Assembly: GCA_025200525.1 (NCBI GenBank)
Contig: CM045761.1
Location: forward strand, 103,888,182 to 103,952,181
From: Camellia lanceoleosa
Taxonomy: Eukaryota; Streptophyta; Magnoliopsida; Ericales; Theaceae
Direction: 5' to 3'
DNA: 64,000 nt
Part shown: in pieces, positions 46,491-59,282 of the stretch
Layout of the letters: every line of letters starts with the position of its first letter
Numbering within the stretch: position 1 is the first letter of the stretch
Notes under the pieces: model-generated
What the model saw: the letters and a program-made list of their open reading frames with translations, nothing else
What the model was told of the DNA's origin: nothing
Databases searched by the model: none
Translations under genes and position numbers: made by a program

Positions 46491-46753
46491 ACCAAATTCG
46501 ACCATTAACATGATATACTCAATCTCACAGAAGAAGTAGGTAAACTAGATAAGGGGAGAAATAAAAAGATTGGCACATCTAAAGAAGGTTATGGCCCTAT
46601 CCAAAACTCCCGCAAAAAGAGCTCGGCAATCCGATCCAAGAATCTCATTTTTTGACGATGATCTGATGTGAATTCAGTATCCACACAGCTACGCCTTGTT
46701 AGTAACTCTCCAAATCGGAGGATTTGCCGTCAGAAGGGTGTTGTTGGTGGACC

Positions 46754-49700
46754 TATAGACACCCCATTTTTGACTGTCCTCAAGACTTGGACGTCATCAC
46801 TTGTGCATATGATGATTATGATTGCGCGCGTTCGTGTTGAGTGTCCTCGGCGGAACGCCCTGTCTTTGAGCCTTTAAACCTTGTCTTTTCTATACCTTGT
46901 TTTGGACCAAAACTTGGTGTCTGGACCTTTTGGTGACCTGTCGGCCACCACTATAAGCTGTCGACCATGTCTCATGGTTGTCGGCCATTGGTGTGGCCGA
47001 TCGGTCACCAGTGCCAATGTCTTTTTCCAGATATTTGTTAACAAGCTGTGTTGTATTAGCTTGGTATATTTTATTTTCCTACACGTGTATGGTAGGATGT
47101 TTCTAAGCTTAAAGCTTGTTTTTCTATATATATGAGGGTTCTTCCCCCATTGTAGAGGGTTAGAAATTTTGGAACAAAAAATCTCTCTCTCTCTCTCTCT
47201 CTTTAGATTTCTCTCTCTCTCTTGCAATTTTGTGCTTAGTTGCTTGTTTTCTCTATACTTTTACATACACTATCTTAATCAAAGTTGTTTCTCTTTGGGC
47301 TGAGGCTATTTGAGACCCTCTTTGAGCTTTAGCAAGTGGTTTAAGCTTGGTTTGGTGCCTAAACTTAAGCTTTGCTTCAAAAGTATAACACTTGCCTTGT
47401 TTACTTTGTTTCAATATACTTGTTTTGCCATCTTTTCTTACTATTTTGGGGCTAGTTTTAAACTGTAAAAAGTTCTATTTTTTGTGGCTTAAAAGTGGTG
47501 GTTTGAGTCCTTTCTTAGTTAGGAGGTGGTTCACCCTTCTTGCTTCTTAGTTTGTCAAGTGTTTGTGCCTTTATTTATCACTTTCAAACCAACTTTTTTG
47601 GGCCTTTTAACCATTGAATTTCAGAGGTTTTTCAGTGGCAAAAAACTTATTTTGAAGTCCAAAATTATAGGGGTTAGCCCCCCCTCCATGTGTCTTGTTT
47701 GCATGCCTAGTTAGTCTCATGTATTAGCTTAATGTTTTAGCTTTTTTGTGGCTCAAGGCCAGCATGATTTAGGCTATGTTTTGACCTGTTTTAGCTCTGT
47801 TTTGGGCTGGTTACGTCTTTTGAATCTTGTTTTGCATAGTTGTAGTGTAAGTCCTTTCACTAGTTTGGTGTTTTAAGGCTTTAATCATTATTGGTTTGAG
47901 TTGATTGCATGTTTTAGTGCCTTTTCTCATATAATTTCAGTATATACAATCTTTGCAATTTCTCTCATTTCTTCACTTTTTCATTTGCTTTGAGGGTTGT
48001 TTCAACCTTAGGGTTGTTTAAGCTTGAGATGGAGGCTCATGCTTAATGGTTTAATTCTCTCTTGATGGTTCATTACCAACGGCATGAAGCTTCTCTCATG
48101 CTTTAAACTACCCCTTAGTTGACACTTCTTTCACCTTAGAAGACACTTACCAATGGACTAATTGATTAAAGAATGGTTTGGTAATTAAAATATGTAAACA
48201 AAATTAGCAAGTAAAAGAGACAAGATAAGCATTTTTTGTGTTGCATAGCACGTGTTCAAATCGGACATTAGTTTGAACACAAGGAAAATGGAACATTTCA
48301 TACTCAAAAGTGATGAAATGTGCCATTTTCCTAGGTCTCCATTGCCCTTGATCATGCATGATAGGGTGATGGTCATTTGAGTCTTGTTTTGCATTTATTA
48401 AACTTGCATAATTGGTTTCACAAGCCATCATGCAATGATTTGCTTGATTGATGGTTATGAATCAAATTTTGTTGCTCCTTTGATTTCCCCTTGAAAAGGA
48501 GAGGCAAAATGTGCAAACAACCCTTGAAAAATACACTGTTTTACTCTATTTTGATCTATGTTATAGCAAGGAAGTCTAGGCTATCAGTGGCCGACAGCCA
48601 CCATCAGTAGCCGACCGGTTACCAGTGGTAGCCGACCGACCACCATTGGTATGAACCAAATTTTGTCCCTCCTTTGATTTCCCCTTGAAAAGGAGATGCA
48701 AAGTGTGGAAACAACCCTTGAGAAATACACTGTTTTGCTCTCTATTACAGTAAGGAAGTCAAGGCTATCAGTGGCCGATAGCCACCATTGGTAGCCGACC
48801 GGCCCTTTGTCGGCCATCAGTGGAATTTGCACAGTGTGTTGGTCAGGTGGAGCAGTGGTGTTCTGGAAGTTGGCAGCATTGTCAGTGCTCAAATGTGCAA
48901 ATAGAGGCATTCAGTAGCAAGACAGTGGCTTTTTGGGTGGAAACCGAGTATGCATGGGCCTCCCTCGCTTCCCGGGATTAGCTAATTAGTTTAATTAGCA
49001 TTAGATCAAATATGTGTCATAATTAATTAGTTGTAGCTAATTAAGTGTTGTAAATAATTAGTTAGTTTAACTAGTTATTCAATTTCGTTTTGTAATTGGT
49101 TAACTAGAATAGTTAATTAATTCGGTTTGTAATAATTAGTTAACTTAATTAGCCTAGTTAGCTAGTTAGCTTATTCATTTGAACCCTCCTTCGCGAGGGC
49201 GCAATGTTGTAATAAGTGTACGTGTGTGCGTGTATGCCTTCCAACCCCATGTCTTTCTCCCTTTTATTTAATCGCTTTTTATGGTTAGATTAAGGGCATA
49301 TTTCAATTAGCATACTTTATGCTTGCATCCATTGATTTGTATTGCATGCACTGAGGCTCGGCGCATCATTCAAACTACATTATTATTTCAATATCTTCCT
49401 TGAATACGTGTTTAATCGCATGTTGTTCAAATTGCTTCATATGCCATATTTTAGTAGCCGAGCCTATTAATTGCATTATTGCATGTGTTGCATTAGACAC
49501 TTAACATAGTTAGGATCATGTATCTTTCTAACTAGTTTCTGTTTTGGCTTGGAGTACTCGGTGAGGTTTTATGCTTTAGCATACTTGCATGAGTGTGATT
49601 GCCATGTTGCCTTGTCTAGCATGCTTACCATGAGGTTATATGCTTAAATGTTGAACTGTTTGAATGCCTGTGGATGAAGGCTTGTTGTTTGAATTGGAAC

Positions 49701-50323
49701 AATTCAACGAATGTACGTTTTAAGCCCACTTTGTTAAGTGGCAACAGTTTTAAGCCCACTATGTTTGGTGGCAAATCAGCAAACTTTAAGCCCACTTGAG
49801 GTGGCAAATTCAAACTATTTTCGCAAACAAACATGAGTTGAATTGTTCCAAATTGAGCAAACTAGTCTATACTTGCTTGTGCGCATCACATAGTAAAGCT
49901 AGCTTAACAACCAGAATAAGAACAAATAATGTTTATAAAAAATCATATCATGATTAGTAGAGGCCGATCTTTGATCGGGCGAGCGGGGGTGCTCAATTCA
50001 TGACCTTCTCCTCTCGTACCTAAGTTTCTGAGCCGAGACAACTTTAGTGATGATTGACATGGGCCTTTGGCACGAGTCATGGGTTTCCTAAACTTCCCCA
50101 AAATAAAATATGTAGGTGGCGACTCTGTATCTGGCAAAGCAGTCTAATTTTGACATTATTTGATTTAAAATCGATTTTCCAAAACGATTTGCCGGATTTG
50201 GATTCTTTGGTATTTATCAGTTTCACATTGCACTTGTGAGATTAGATTCAGAACCACGAGAGTCCAAACTATAGGGCTTTCTTTCAAACCTTCCGAAAGG
50301 GGGCGCAAAAAAGGCGAGCCACA
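46754..50323 (+). mobile_element. Solo-LTR-like insertion in element A
   Basis: Exact 5-bp duplications GGACC flank the insert (46749-46753, 50324-50328). It starts TATAGACACCCC, one change from the common LTR start TGTAGACACCCC, and ends in CA. No gag or pol coding is visible in 3.57 kb, so a solo LTR of a long-LTR gypsy family is the simplest reading. A GGTGGCGACTCTG motif at about 50115 resembles primer-binding sites of Ogre-like elements; if it is one, the insert is a truncated element instead. Inside are GTCGGCC/GGCCGAC repeats, a CT microsatellite (about 47182-47200) and a 185-base tandem duplication (about 48473-48800). Confidence 0.65.
48473..48800. repeat. Tandem duplication inside the solo-LTR-like insert
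   Basis: Two units begin near 48475 and 48661 with CTCCTTTGATTTCCCCTTGA. Both run through ACAACCCTTGA, AATACACTGTTTT and GGCTATCAGTGGCCGA to AGCCGACCGG. Confidence 0.75.
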
Positions 50324-50979
50324 GGACCAAGGTAGTTTCTAAAAAATTATGTACTATGAATTGTTCCAGAAGTTGGGCTTGTTACATAACGACCTACATC
50401 CAGTTGAGACACGTTATTTGGTTTTAACTCAAGTTCAGTTTATCCCTTGGGCAAGATCTTCCTACTAGTGAAGGCATGCGTTATCACTTAGTAAGTGGAA
50501 TTCCAGGTGGTAGGCGTTTCCTCGCCATACAACGTAATAGTATGGAGAACATGGCTCCACAAGATGAATGTCCACTTTTCACCAAGTGATATGGTGCTCG
50601 ATCGGAAATGATATTGGAGAAATCAGAGGAGATCAGGCATCCGTCAAGTAATGTCTGACAGTTTCTTCGTCTAGCAAAAGAATCCAAGAAATTTGTACTG
50701 AAGAAGTATGTGAGGAACCAATTGGCACAGAACCATCGCAAAGAGTGTTAAAGAATTGGAGAAAGTTCCTATCAACCTGGAGGACAAAGAAAAGTTCTTT
50801 CTCATTGAAAAAAGTCTTAGCAAAATAAACAAGGACCAGCTAACTCAATTTTTATTACAATATAGGGACATGTTTGCATAGACCCCTTATGAGATGGAAG
50901 GTGTTGGCTCGGAAGTGGCATGCCACAAGCTCAACATGGACTTGAACTACAAACCAGTAATCTAGAAAAGTAAAAGGTC

Positions 50980-51749
50980 ATCGGCACTTCACCATGCCTA
51001 TATAGTCAAGGAGGAAGTAACTAGACTTTTAGAAACCAACGCCATCAGGGAAGTTCAATACCCAGAATGGTTATCCAACACTATTGTACAGAAAAAGAAT
51101 GGGAAATGAAGAGTATGTGTAGACTTTACCAGTCTAAATAGGGCATGCCCGAATGATAGTTTCCCTCTACTAAAGATCGACCAGCTCGTGGACGCCACGT
51201 TAGGGCATGAGAGAATGAGCTTTTTTGATGCATATCGGGGATATCATCAGATAGCAGTACACCTGGATGATCAAGAAAAGGCAATATTCATCACTTCTGT
51301 AGGATTGTTTTGCTACAAGGTGATGTCATTCGGGTTTAAAGATTGCAGGGACAACCTTTCAGCGATTGGTGACAAAAATGTTCTACGACTTGATAAGACA
51401 AAGCCTGGAGGTGTACACTGATGATATGTTGATCAAGTCTTGGGAAAGTAGTGATCATTTGGTAGACCTTCAAGAAATATTCAGAATTTTTCAAAGATTT
51501 AGGATGAAGTTAAATGCAGCAAAATGTGTTTTTGGGGTAGGATCTGGGAAATTCTTAGGCTACATCGTCACTCAACGGGCGATAGAAGCAAGTCCCGGCC
51601 ACATAAAAGCTCTACTTAACGTTGTTTCTTCCATGATGGTCAAAGAGATCCAAACATTTATGGAAATGGCAACTGCTTTTAATAGATTCATCAGTAGATC
51701 ATCCGATCATTGCAGGCCCTCCTTTCAATTAGTGAAAAAGAAGGCATAG
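50980..51749 (+). pseudogene. Reverse transcriptase of element A, broken
   Basis: Motifs in order: HHAYIVKEEVTRLLETNAIR, VDFTSLNRACPNDSFPL, FFDAYRGYHQIAVHLDD, then the catalytic YTDDMLIKS at about 51414 and FLGYIVTQRAIEASP. One in-frame stop replaces a residue before RVCVDF (about 51108). A one-base insertion near 51340 shifts the frame just before the catalytic motif. Reverse transcriptase would copy the element RNA into DNA; this copy cannot be translated whole. Confidence 0.8.
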
Positions 51750-52200
51750 TTCATATGGACACCCGAATATGATCAAGCATTGGAAGATCTAAAAGAATAC
51801 TTGACAACACCTCCTTTACTTAATAGTCCTGAACTAGGGGAGACACTGTACGTCTATTTAACGGTCTCCGATCATGCCGTTAGTTCAGTACTCGTAAGGA
51901 CACTGGAGGGTATGCAGTCACCTGTGTTCTATGTAAGCAAAACTTTGCTCAAATAAGGTACTTATCCCTTGAGAAACTTGTCTTAGTGCTTGTGACAACT
52001 TCCCAGAAGTTAATGCATTATTTTTTGGCTTATCTTATCATCGTATACTCCAAGCATCCACTTAAAAAGATTTTTCACAAGTCAGACTTGTCAGGAAGAA
52101 TCTCCAAATAGGCTATTGTGCTTAGGCAATACGACATACAACAGACCAAGAATCGCCATTAAGGGTCAAATCTTGGTAGATTTCATAGTGAAATTTACAC
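51750..52200 (+). pseudogene. First RNase H domain of element A
   Basis: WTPEYDQALEDLKEYLTTPP, LYVYLTVSDHAVSSVLVR and SPVFYVSKTLLK are the usual gypsy RNase H start. The end is lost to stops and frame changes after about 51950. Confidence 0.65.
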
Positions 52201-52249
52201 CCGAGCAAGAAATAGAGGGAATGAAAATCCAAAACCCTAGCTAATCGGA

Positions 52250-52740
52250 TGTACCATGGATCTTATGGTGTAACGGGGCCTCAAATAACAAAGGATCACG
52301 AGTTAGGTTTGTCTTAACCACTCCCAATGGAGAAGTACTTAAATGTTCAACTCGATTGGACTTCTTGGCAACAAGAAATGAATATGAATATGAAGCCCTG
52401 ATCAATGGACTTGAAACTGCAAGAACACTTGGGACAAGGTCTATCCAAGTTTTTTGTGATTCACATTTTGTCACAAAGCAATTGAAGAGAGAATATGCTG
52501 CTCGAGATGAGATGATGGTGTAATATCTGGCAAAGGAAAAAGTGCTACCCGAGCAATTCTTCTCGTTTGATATACAACAGGTCGGAGAGGATTAGAACAG
52601 TCATGTAGATACACTAGATAGCCTAGCCTCTACAGTCAGCCCAAATACAAAAAGAAAGATCGAGATCGGCATCATTGACGCACTAAGTATTGAAGGAAAG
52701 ATCGAGGTCTTGAACATCCAGTTAGCTAAAAGCTAGATGA
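52250..52740 (+). pseudogene. Second (archaeal-type) RNase H of element A
   Basis: Readable pieces are WCNGASNNKGSRVRFVL, EYEYEALINGLETARTLGTR and VFCDSHFVTKQLKREYAARD. A second RNase H between the first one and integrase is characteristic of the plant Tat lineage. The first acidic residue of the catalytic set appears changed (CNGAS where DGAS is usual), and a stop follows the domain (about 52521). Confidence 0.7.
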
Positions 52741-52849
52741 GCCTTATCATAACATATCTATCTGAAGGGGTGCTACCGAATGACAAGAAGGAAACATATT
52801 GACTTCGGCAACAAGCTATACACTTTTAGCTTAATCAAGAAAATCGACT

Positions 52850-53990
52850 GTTCAGAAAGTCATATTCGGGTCCCTACTTTAGGTGCGTACGCCCAAATAA
52901 GGTAGGGGGATTGTTAAGAGAGATTCATGAAGGATCTTATGGAGTACATGCAAGGAGAAAATCCTTAGTACATCGGGTCCTCACCTAAGGATATTGGTGG
53001 CCATATATGCAAAAGGATGCCTAATCATTTGTTCAAAAATGTGAAGCTTGCCAGAGGTTTGCGCCAATCATCTGGCAACCCTCAGAAGAGATTAACCCCG
53101 CAGCGAATCCATGGTCATTTATGCAATGGGGGTTCGATTTGGTCAGTCCTATACCAAGGGTGACCGGTAATAAGAGATGGTTGGTTGTCGCCACGGATTA
53201 CTTCACTATATGGATTAAAGAAAAGCCATTAGCAAATATCAGGGATGTGGATATCAAAAGATTAGTGTGGAGAAATATTATCACTAGGTTTGGCTTACCA
53301 AGGGCCGTTATATTCGATAACGGTACACAATTTGATTGTGGTCTATATTGGGAGCTATGCAAGCAATATGGGATAAAAGCCTACTATTCTACTCTCGTCT
53401 ACCCACAAAGCAATAGGTAGGCGAAAGCATCTAACAAGACGATTTTGAATGGAATGCAGAAGCAACTTGAGGCTGCAAAGGAAAGATGGGCTGAAAAGCT
53501 CCCTACAGTGCTCTTGGACTACAAAACCACACCTAAAAGGGTAATGGGTGAGACTTCATTTGCTCTAGTATATGGCATGGAAGTCATTATTCTCTTCGAA
53601 GCTGAACTTCCCATGGGAAGGGCTGATCTAGTGGAGAAATGAATGAATAAAGATTTAATCATAAAGGCACTAGATATGTCTGAAGAGAAGAGGGAGCGAG
53701 TATCCATCTATCTTGTGAAATACCAACAAGAGATAGCTCGAGCGTACAACAAAAAAGTTCAACAAAAGGGATACAACATTGGTGATTTGGTTCTAAAAAA
53801 GGTTTTGCCCAATGATCACAAGGTGGTCGATGGAAAACTTGGTCTAAACTAGAAAAGACCATACTAAATCACCGATGTAGCTGGAAGAGGAGCATATGAG
53901 CTTGCCGATCTGCAAGGAAATATTCTTCTTCGGCCATGGAATGCGATGCATTTGAGGAAGTTCTACTACTGGCCTTGTAATTTGAAATGT
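52850..53990 (+). pseudogene. Integrase of element A, broken
   Basis: A zinc-binding part (VHRVLT, stop, GYWWPYMQKDA, then CEACQRF) is followed by the catalytic core from 53121: DLVSPIPRVTGNKRWLVVAT, VIFDNGTQFDCGLYWELCKQ and YSTLVYPQSNR. A stop interrupts at 53418, and the C-terminal part continues to about 53980 with GDLVLKKV and AYELADLQG. Integrase would insert the cDNA. The D,D,E acids appear to include D in VATDYF and D in FDNGTQF; the glutamate region is damaged by the stop. Confidence 0.75.
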
Positions 53991-54161
53991 AATAAAGCTT
54001 AGATATACAAGCATAATGAATAAAGGCACGATTTGACACTATTTTTAGAAATAACCCTTTTCTATTACTTGTAAAACATTTCTTTACATCAAAAGAAGGC
54101 AAAGGCATGGCTACCCACAAAAAACTAAGATCGGGAGCCCAATGCAAAAAAAAAAAAAATA

Positions 54162-54844
54162 TTACGAGTTCTCCAACTCAGTTGGGATGAGAACGTTAGG
54201 ATTAGGCAAAGGGATTTGATTACACAGAGGGAAGGACTCAACCACTCTGGCTTGCCTCATTGTCGACCTCCAACCATCTTTGAAGAAGAAATTCTCTATT
54301 TTGTTCATCTAGTTGAGGTAGGCATCTGCTTTACTCCAGGCAGCCTTAGAGGCCTTTTTCATATCGACCGATTGCTGAGCATTGACTTCTTCCAAGATGG
54401 ATTTGGTGGCCTCAATCTTACCTCTAACCTGATCCAGTTGCTAGGTTATAGCTTAAAAATTCTCTTCGACGGTTATCTGACTAGATTCAATAGAAATTTT
54501 CACTTCCGCTCCGATGAGATCTATTATATCTGCTTACTCTCTTCTCTCGGTGATTCCTTTCTTGGGTCACCTGAACATCAGCCTCCATGAACAGATTGAT
54601 CACCTGGAACATCAAAACCCAAAGATTATGCTTATATCTATTACCAAAATGGGGCACATCAACTACAACAATAACAAGTTACCTTCACAATGTCGTGGAT
54701 ACCATGGCTAAAGTTATGTTGGTTAGATAGACCTTCTAGCTGTTGAATGTCAGTAAGAATGCGCATATCTTGAGCCATGGCCAGTGCCACATCCATCTTC
54801 GAAAAGACAGAATCTCTTTCATTCAATACGCAATTCCCTATCAT
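54162..54844 (-). pseudogene. Antisense coiled-coil-like ORF remnant of element A
   Basis: On the strand opposite to pol, 54844-54692 reads IGNCVLNERDSVFSKMD and MAQDMRILTDIQQLEGLS. It ends at a donor-like AAG/GTAACT. A possible next part runs from about 54606 to a TAA at 54164, with ATKSILEEVNAQQSVDMKKA, AAWSKADAYLN, stop, MNKIENFFF and PLCNQIPLPNPNVLIPTELE. The helical, charged composition suggests a coiled coil. Some plant Tat-lineage elements, such as maize Grande, carry an extra antisense ORF between pol and the 3' LTR. Function unknown. Confidence 0.45.
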
Positions 54845-55591
54845 CAGCTGAAAGACATATTTAGCAGGACTTTTGGACTAGGCCTCTGTTTTACTTTCAA
54901 CCGCCATAAGGCGATGGTGGCTTGAAGACGGCGCTTCCTCTGTCGAGCGTTCTACCAACTTACGGGCCCCACCTTGGTTTACTTTTCAAATGGACACTGA
55001 GGGCAAGCTAGGCTACCTGGAACCTCAGCAGCTCATTGTTATCAAAGAGTCTGACAATTCAATAAGGATTACTATATCTTCCCGAGCTTGTTTTGTGCTC
55101 TTGAGTTTGTTAAACTCCGCTAATAACAAAGATAATAATGGTTTTTGCTCCTAAGCTGCTTCAGCTGTCTTAACAGCAACAACAAGGGCATGAGGAGGAG
55201 GTATATAAGAGCAATCCAAGGAAGGTATTAGTCGATCAATATCTCAGTTGATCGGGATGCAGCTCCTCTAAATCTCTAAACAATTTGAAGACCTAGAAGG
55301 TTAATGCCCCACACCTCGTCTTCTCGATAAATGTTTACTTGCCAATAAGATGATCAGAAAGGAGAATTGCAGTCAGGATTCATGAAGACAAAACAGACTA
55401 AACGATGGCAAATAATCTAGAACAAGAAAAGTCACTTGCGTCCAGCACTCGGGGCACGATGGTAGCACCAGAAGCAAAATCAGGGGAAGTAAATTCCCAA
55501 CTCCCAGAGACTATAACCATGTCTTTTGCGTCTACTAAGAAGGAACCAGGAAATACCCGAACTAGGGAGCGGTCTTAATCTCGACTCTTGG
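54845..55591. other. Non-pol 3' region of element A
   Basis: No protein family was recognised. A 58-codon + strand frame starting MANNLEQEKS (55404-55580) is open but of unclear meaning. The region ends abruptly at the low end of element B. Confidence 0.35.
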
Positions 55592-58359
55592 TGTCAGAAC
55601 CCAAACCGGTTCCTAAAGGTTTAGGCCATGAACGACTTGTAATCAGGCCTCAAAGACAAAATTTCAAAAATAGTTAATTAGTATCGGGGCCTAAAGCAGA
55701 AGCAAAACAAAAATAATAATATCCATTGACTTGTGCATACAGGATAATTAAAATATTTAAAACATTAAAACACACTTTTACTATATATACATATACAAAT
55801 CTTATACATTTCACACACATATACATATAAGATTAACAAAATACAAAATACTAACAAAATAAAACTAAAGCCTTGACAAAGGGCGGACTCCGAGGCAAAC
55901 TCTAATGCTGATCCTTTAATTGCTCACCTATATATATATATAAGGTAAAGGGATGAGCTAAAACCCAGTGAGTAATACCAAAATAAAGAGGTTAATGAAT
56001 GAAGTCCATAATAATATAAAAACATGTCTTATAATTTCAAAATACAAATCTTCATATCATTTTTAAAACAAAGCATTTGCCATATTTTGCATTTCCAAAT
56101 ATCATATTACATCATTTTCAAAGCGAACATTTATCATATCAGAATCCATACATTTTCAAATGGCTCATATATAAAAATCAAACAATGCATTTTCCATATT
56201 GAATATCAATTTCAAAACATTATATGTGGTACATCCAATCAAATATGAAGTGCCCGAAGGCATAATCAAAGGGACCATGAAGGTCAACCAAAGGCACCAC
56301 TCGGGTCAACATTAGAGATCTCTGTAGTCAAATAACCAAGTTATATATGAATCTAACTGAATAATACTCATAACTTCCAAATTAAATTAGAATAATAACT
56401 AATTAAAATCCAAATCTCCTTAATTAATTAAATGTAAAATATTATACATGGTGGGGTTGTCACAATATCTTTCCCTTAGAAAGTTTGGTCTTCCAAACTT
56501 AAGGTACTTGTACCGAAAACAAATCATACAACTTTCTCTCATTTCATTTTTGTTTTCTTTTCCCAAATAACTTGATTCTCTTCATAGAAGTTCAATTCGT
56601 TCCCCATTCATCTAATGGTTAATAACCCAAATTATGATTCATCATAGTTTATATTGTCATCAAAAGATATTCGGTAATACTCAATAATAGGAAGTGGATC
56701 TCGAAGTTAACCTCGTAACATCAAACCACATTAATCACATAACCCATGTACTTTTGTTTAGCTATTCACATATCTTCATATAATTTATATATTTCCAAAT
56801 AATCCACATGTCTCCAAATAGTCGATGATTAATCTAAAATGATATTCATGATACTACTTAACTTCAAATAAATCAAAGTATTCCGCTATTGACATCCCAT
56901 ATGAAGTCTTCCAAATAAATTAAGTGTTCAATATTAATAACAATTTCCAATTCTCGATTCACCAATTCCTTTACAATAATAATCCGGACATTCGTTTTTA
57001 TACAATTCATAAGTCGTCAATAGCAAATCAAATAGGGTGGGGATTTACTCCATTGGTTCCACAAGAAAACTATTTAGTCTTGGAAGTCAAAGGCAACTCA
57101 CTTAGGCATATGATTAACATTTACTTAATAGATAAAAAGTCCATTCATACTCAACATTACATTCTAGGGTCCATATCGAAGGTATTGGGTCATATTCATA
57201 GTACAACATTCCTGAATAATATAATTGTCTGAATAACAAAGTAACATTTATTGCACAATAATATTCCCAATGAATGGGTTCTGAATCAATTAACATATAG
57301 ACGTTTTACTCATAAACAGTTTAGGTATTCGAAATAGCTGTCTTAGCAATTTGAAGTGTCCTCATTCTAATTATCTTCGCAATCTCAGATTAAGTTTTGA
57401 ATATCCAAGCAAATAAGTTTTAAATTTTCTAACAATCAAATTATGACTCAAGACTTATTGTATTTACTGAACATATTCTCGGATTCTTTCGTTAATTTCA
57501 CACTTAGCTTTTTCTCTTAATCTTATCGTTTCTCATGACACGGTTATATAGTTTTCATCATATTTTCCAGCACTTCTTATACTTTATCTAATCGCTCTAA
57601 CAAATATTCGACAACTCTCACATCATTCATACTTCTCATCATCTTTTCCTAAAGTCACAAGACAAAGGTGGATAATACTAAGGGTAATATTGGCTAACTT
57701 GGAACGTAACATCACATATTCAATCATAAGTCAAACAATCATACAAAGACATCAGTAGTGCAACTTATTCATTTCCATGGAGTTGATCAAGAATTTCCGA
57801 TTCAATGCTACACCGGTCGAATGTGATTCCAATTGGACTTTCAAGGTAATTCAACAAAGGTATGAGACTCTATGGTTCATACAATAGTTCCTTCACCAAA
57901 TCAACATACCTTCTTCATATCAAATAATTTTCTAAATTTCAATCACCATAGTTCCACACACTTCATTGATTATTAAATACCTCAACTTCCCAAATGTTCA
58001 TAGTCTAATTTTACATATAAACTAATATAACTTTTGTGGCTTCTACCAAAGATTCTAATTCCTTATGATACTATGTCTCCGCAAATCAATATACTTGTAC
58101 TCACTTCACCAATGTTTCGTATTCTCACAAATCAATATACTTATACTCGCTAACATTCTAGGCAAAATTTCCAATTTCCTTATAACATCAAAATTCCATA
58201 ATAGATCTTAATTCTTAGTCTTAATACTAAACTTATTACACAAACACATATACATATTCTTGAATGCACAACTTATCACTTGCCTATTAGATGCATGCAA
58301 CTTAAGTTCGTTCTAGACATTCTAATGCTCAATGGATACGTATGTGAGATATCAACTTG

Positions 58360-58376
58360 TGCTCTGATACCACGGT
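58360..58376 (-). promoter_or_regulatory. Primer-binding site of element B
   Basis: On the - strand TGGTATCAGAGC follows GGTCGTAACCG at the LTR end. It matches initiator methionine tRNA, the same primer type as the copia relic near 7065. Confidence 0.65.
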
Positions 58377-59149
58377 TACGACCCAAACCCGCCCCTAAAG
58401 GTTTAGGCCATGACCGACCTGTAATCAGGCCTCAAAGAAAAAATTTCAAAAATAATTGATTAGTATCGAGGTTTGAAGCAGAAGCAAAAGAAAAACAAAA
58501 ATAATAATGTCCATTGAGCTGTGCATACATGATAAATGAAATATTTAAAACATTTAAACACACTTTTAATATATATATACACATATCTTATACATCTCAC
58601 ACACATATACATATAAGACTTAACAAAATACAAAACTCGAGACAAAGCAAAACTAAAGCCTCAACATGGAGGTGCATCTTGGGTGGCTTGACAAAGGGCG
58701 GACTCCGAGGCCAACTCTAATGTTGATCCTCCAATTGCTCACCTACATATATATATAAAGGAAAAAGGTAAGCTAAAGCCCAGTGAGTAATACCAAAATA
58801 AAGAGGTTAATGAATGAAATCCATAATAATATAAAATCATGTCTTACAATTTCAAAACACAAATCTTCATATCATTTTCAAAACAAAGCATTTTCCATAT
58901 TTTGCATTTCCAAATATCATACAACATCATTTTCAAAGTGAACATTTATCGTATCGGAATCCATACATTTTCAAATGGCTCATATATAAAAATCAAACAA
59001 CGCATTTTCCATATCGAATTTCAATTTTAAAACATTATATGTGGTACATCCAATCGAATACGAAGGGCCCGAAGGCATAATCAAAGGGACCACGAAGGTC
59101 AAGCAAAGGGACCATGAAGGTTAATATTAGAGATCTGTGTAATTAAATA

Positions 59150-59282
59150 ACAAAGGGCCTTGGTATTGTTTTCCCCAGGCAAGGACCATATTAACGAAGG
59201 GCTAAGGTATTGTTTCCCCCAAGCGAGGGCCTTATTAACAAAGAGCCACGATATTGTTTTTCTCGGGTGAGGGCCTTATTAA
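59150..59282. repeat. Three-copy tandem repeat in the 5' LTR of element B
   Basis: Units of about 44 bases each contain AAAGGGCC or GAAGGGCT, TATTGTTT, CCC and GGGCCTTATTAA-like parts. They lie at about 59150, 59196 and 59239. The 3' LTR of B lacks this part. Confidence 0.65.

Larger units (their letters stand above)
46668..50420 (+). pseudogene. Aspartic protease of element A, split by insertion
   Basis: The left half near 46690-46753 reads LVTLQIGGFAVRRVLLVD and stops at the residue that should lead the active site. The right half resumes at 50329 with GSF, a stop, then YYELFQKLGL. The pieces fit the plant gypsy protease pattern with VDxGSS at the active site. The break is a 3570-base insertion flanked by GGACC. 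The protease would process Gag-Pol. Confidence 0.75.

Noticed and set aside
55404..55580. 58-codon + strand frame as a gene
   Set aside because: It is short, lies in the 3' region of a broken retrotransposon and ends just before element B; no recognisable family.
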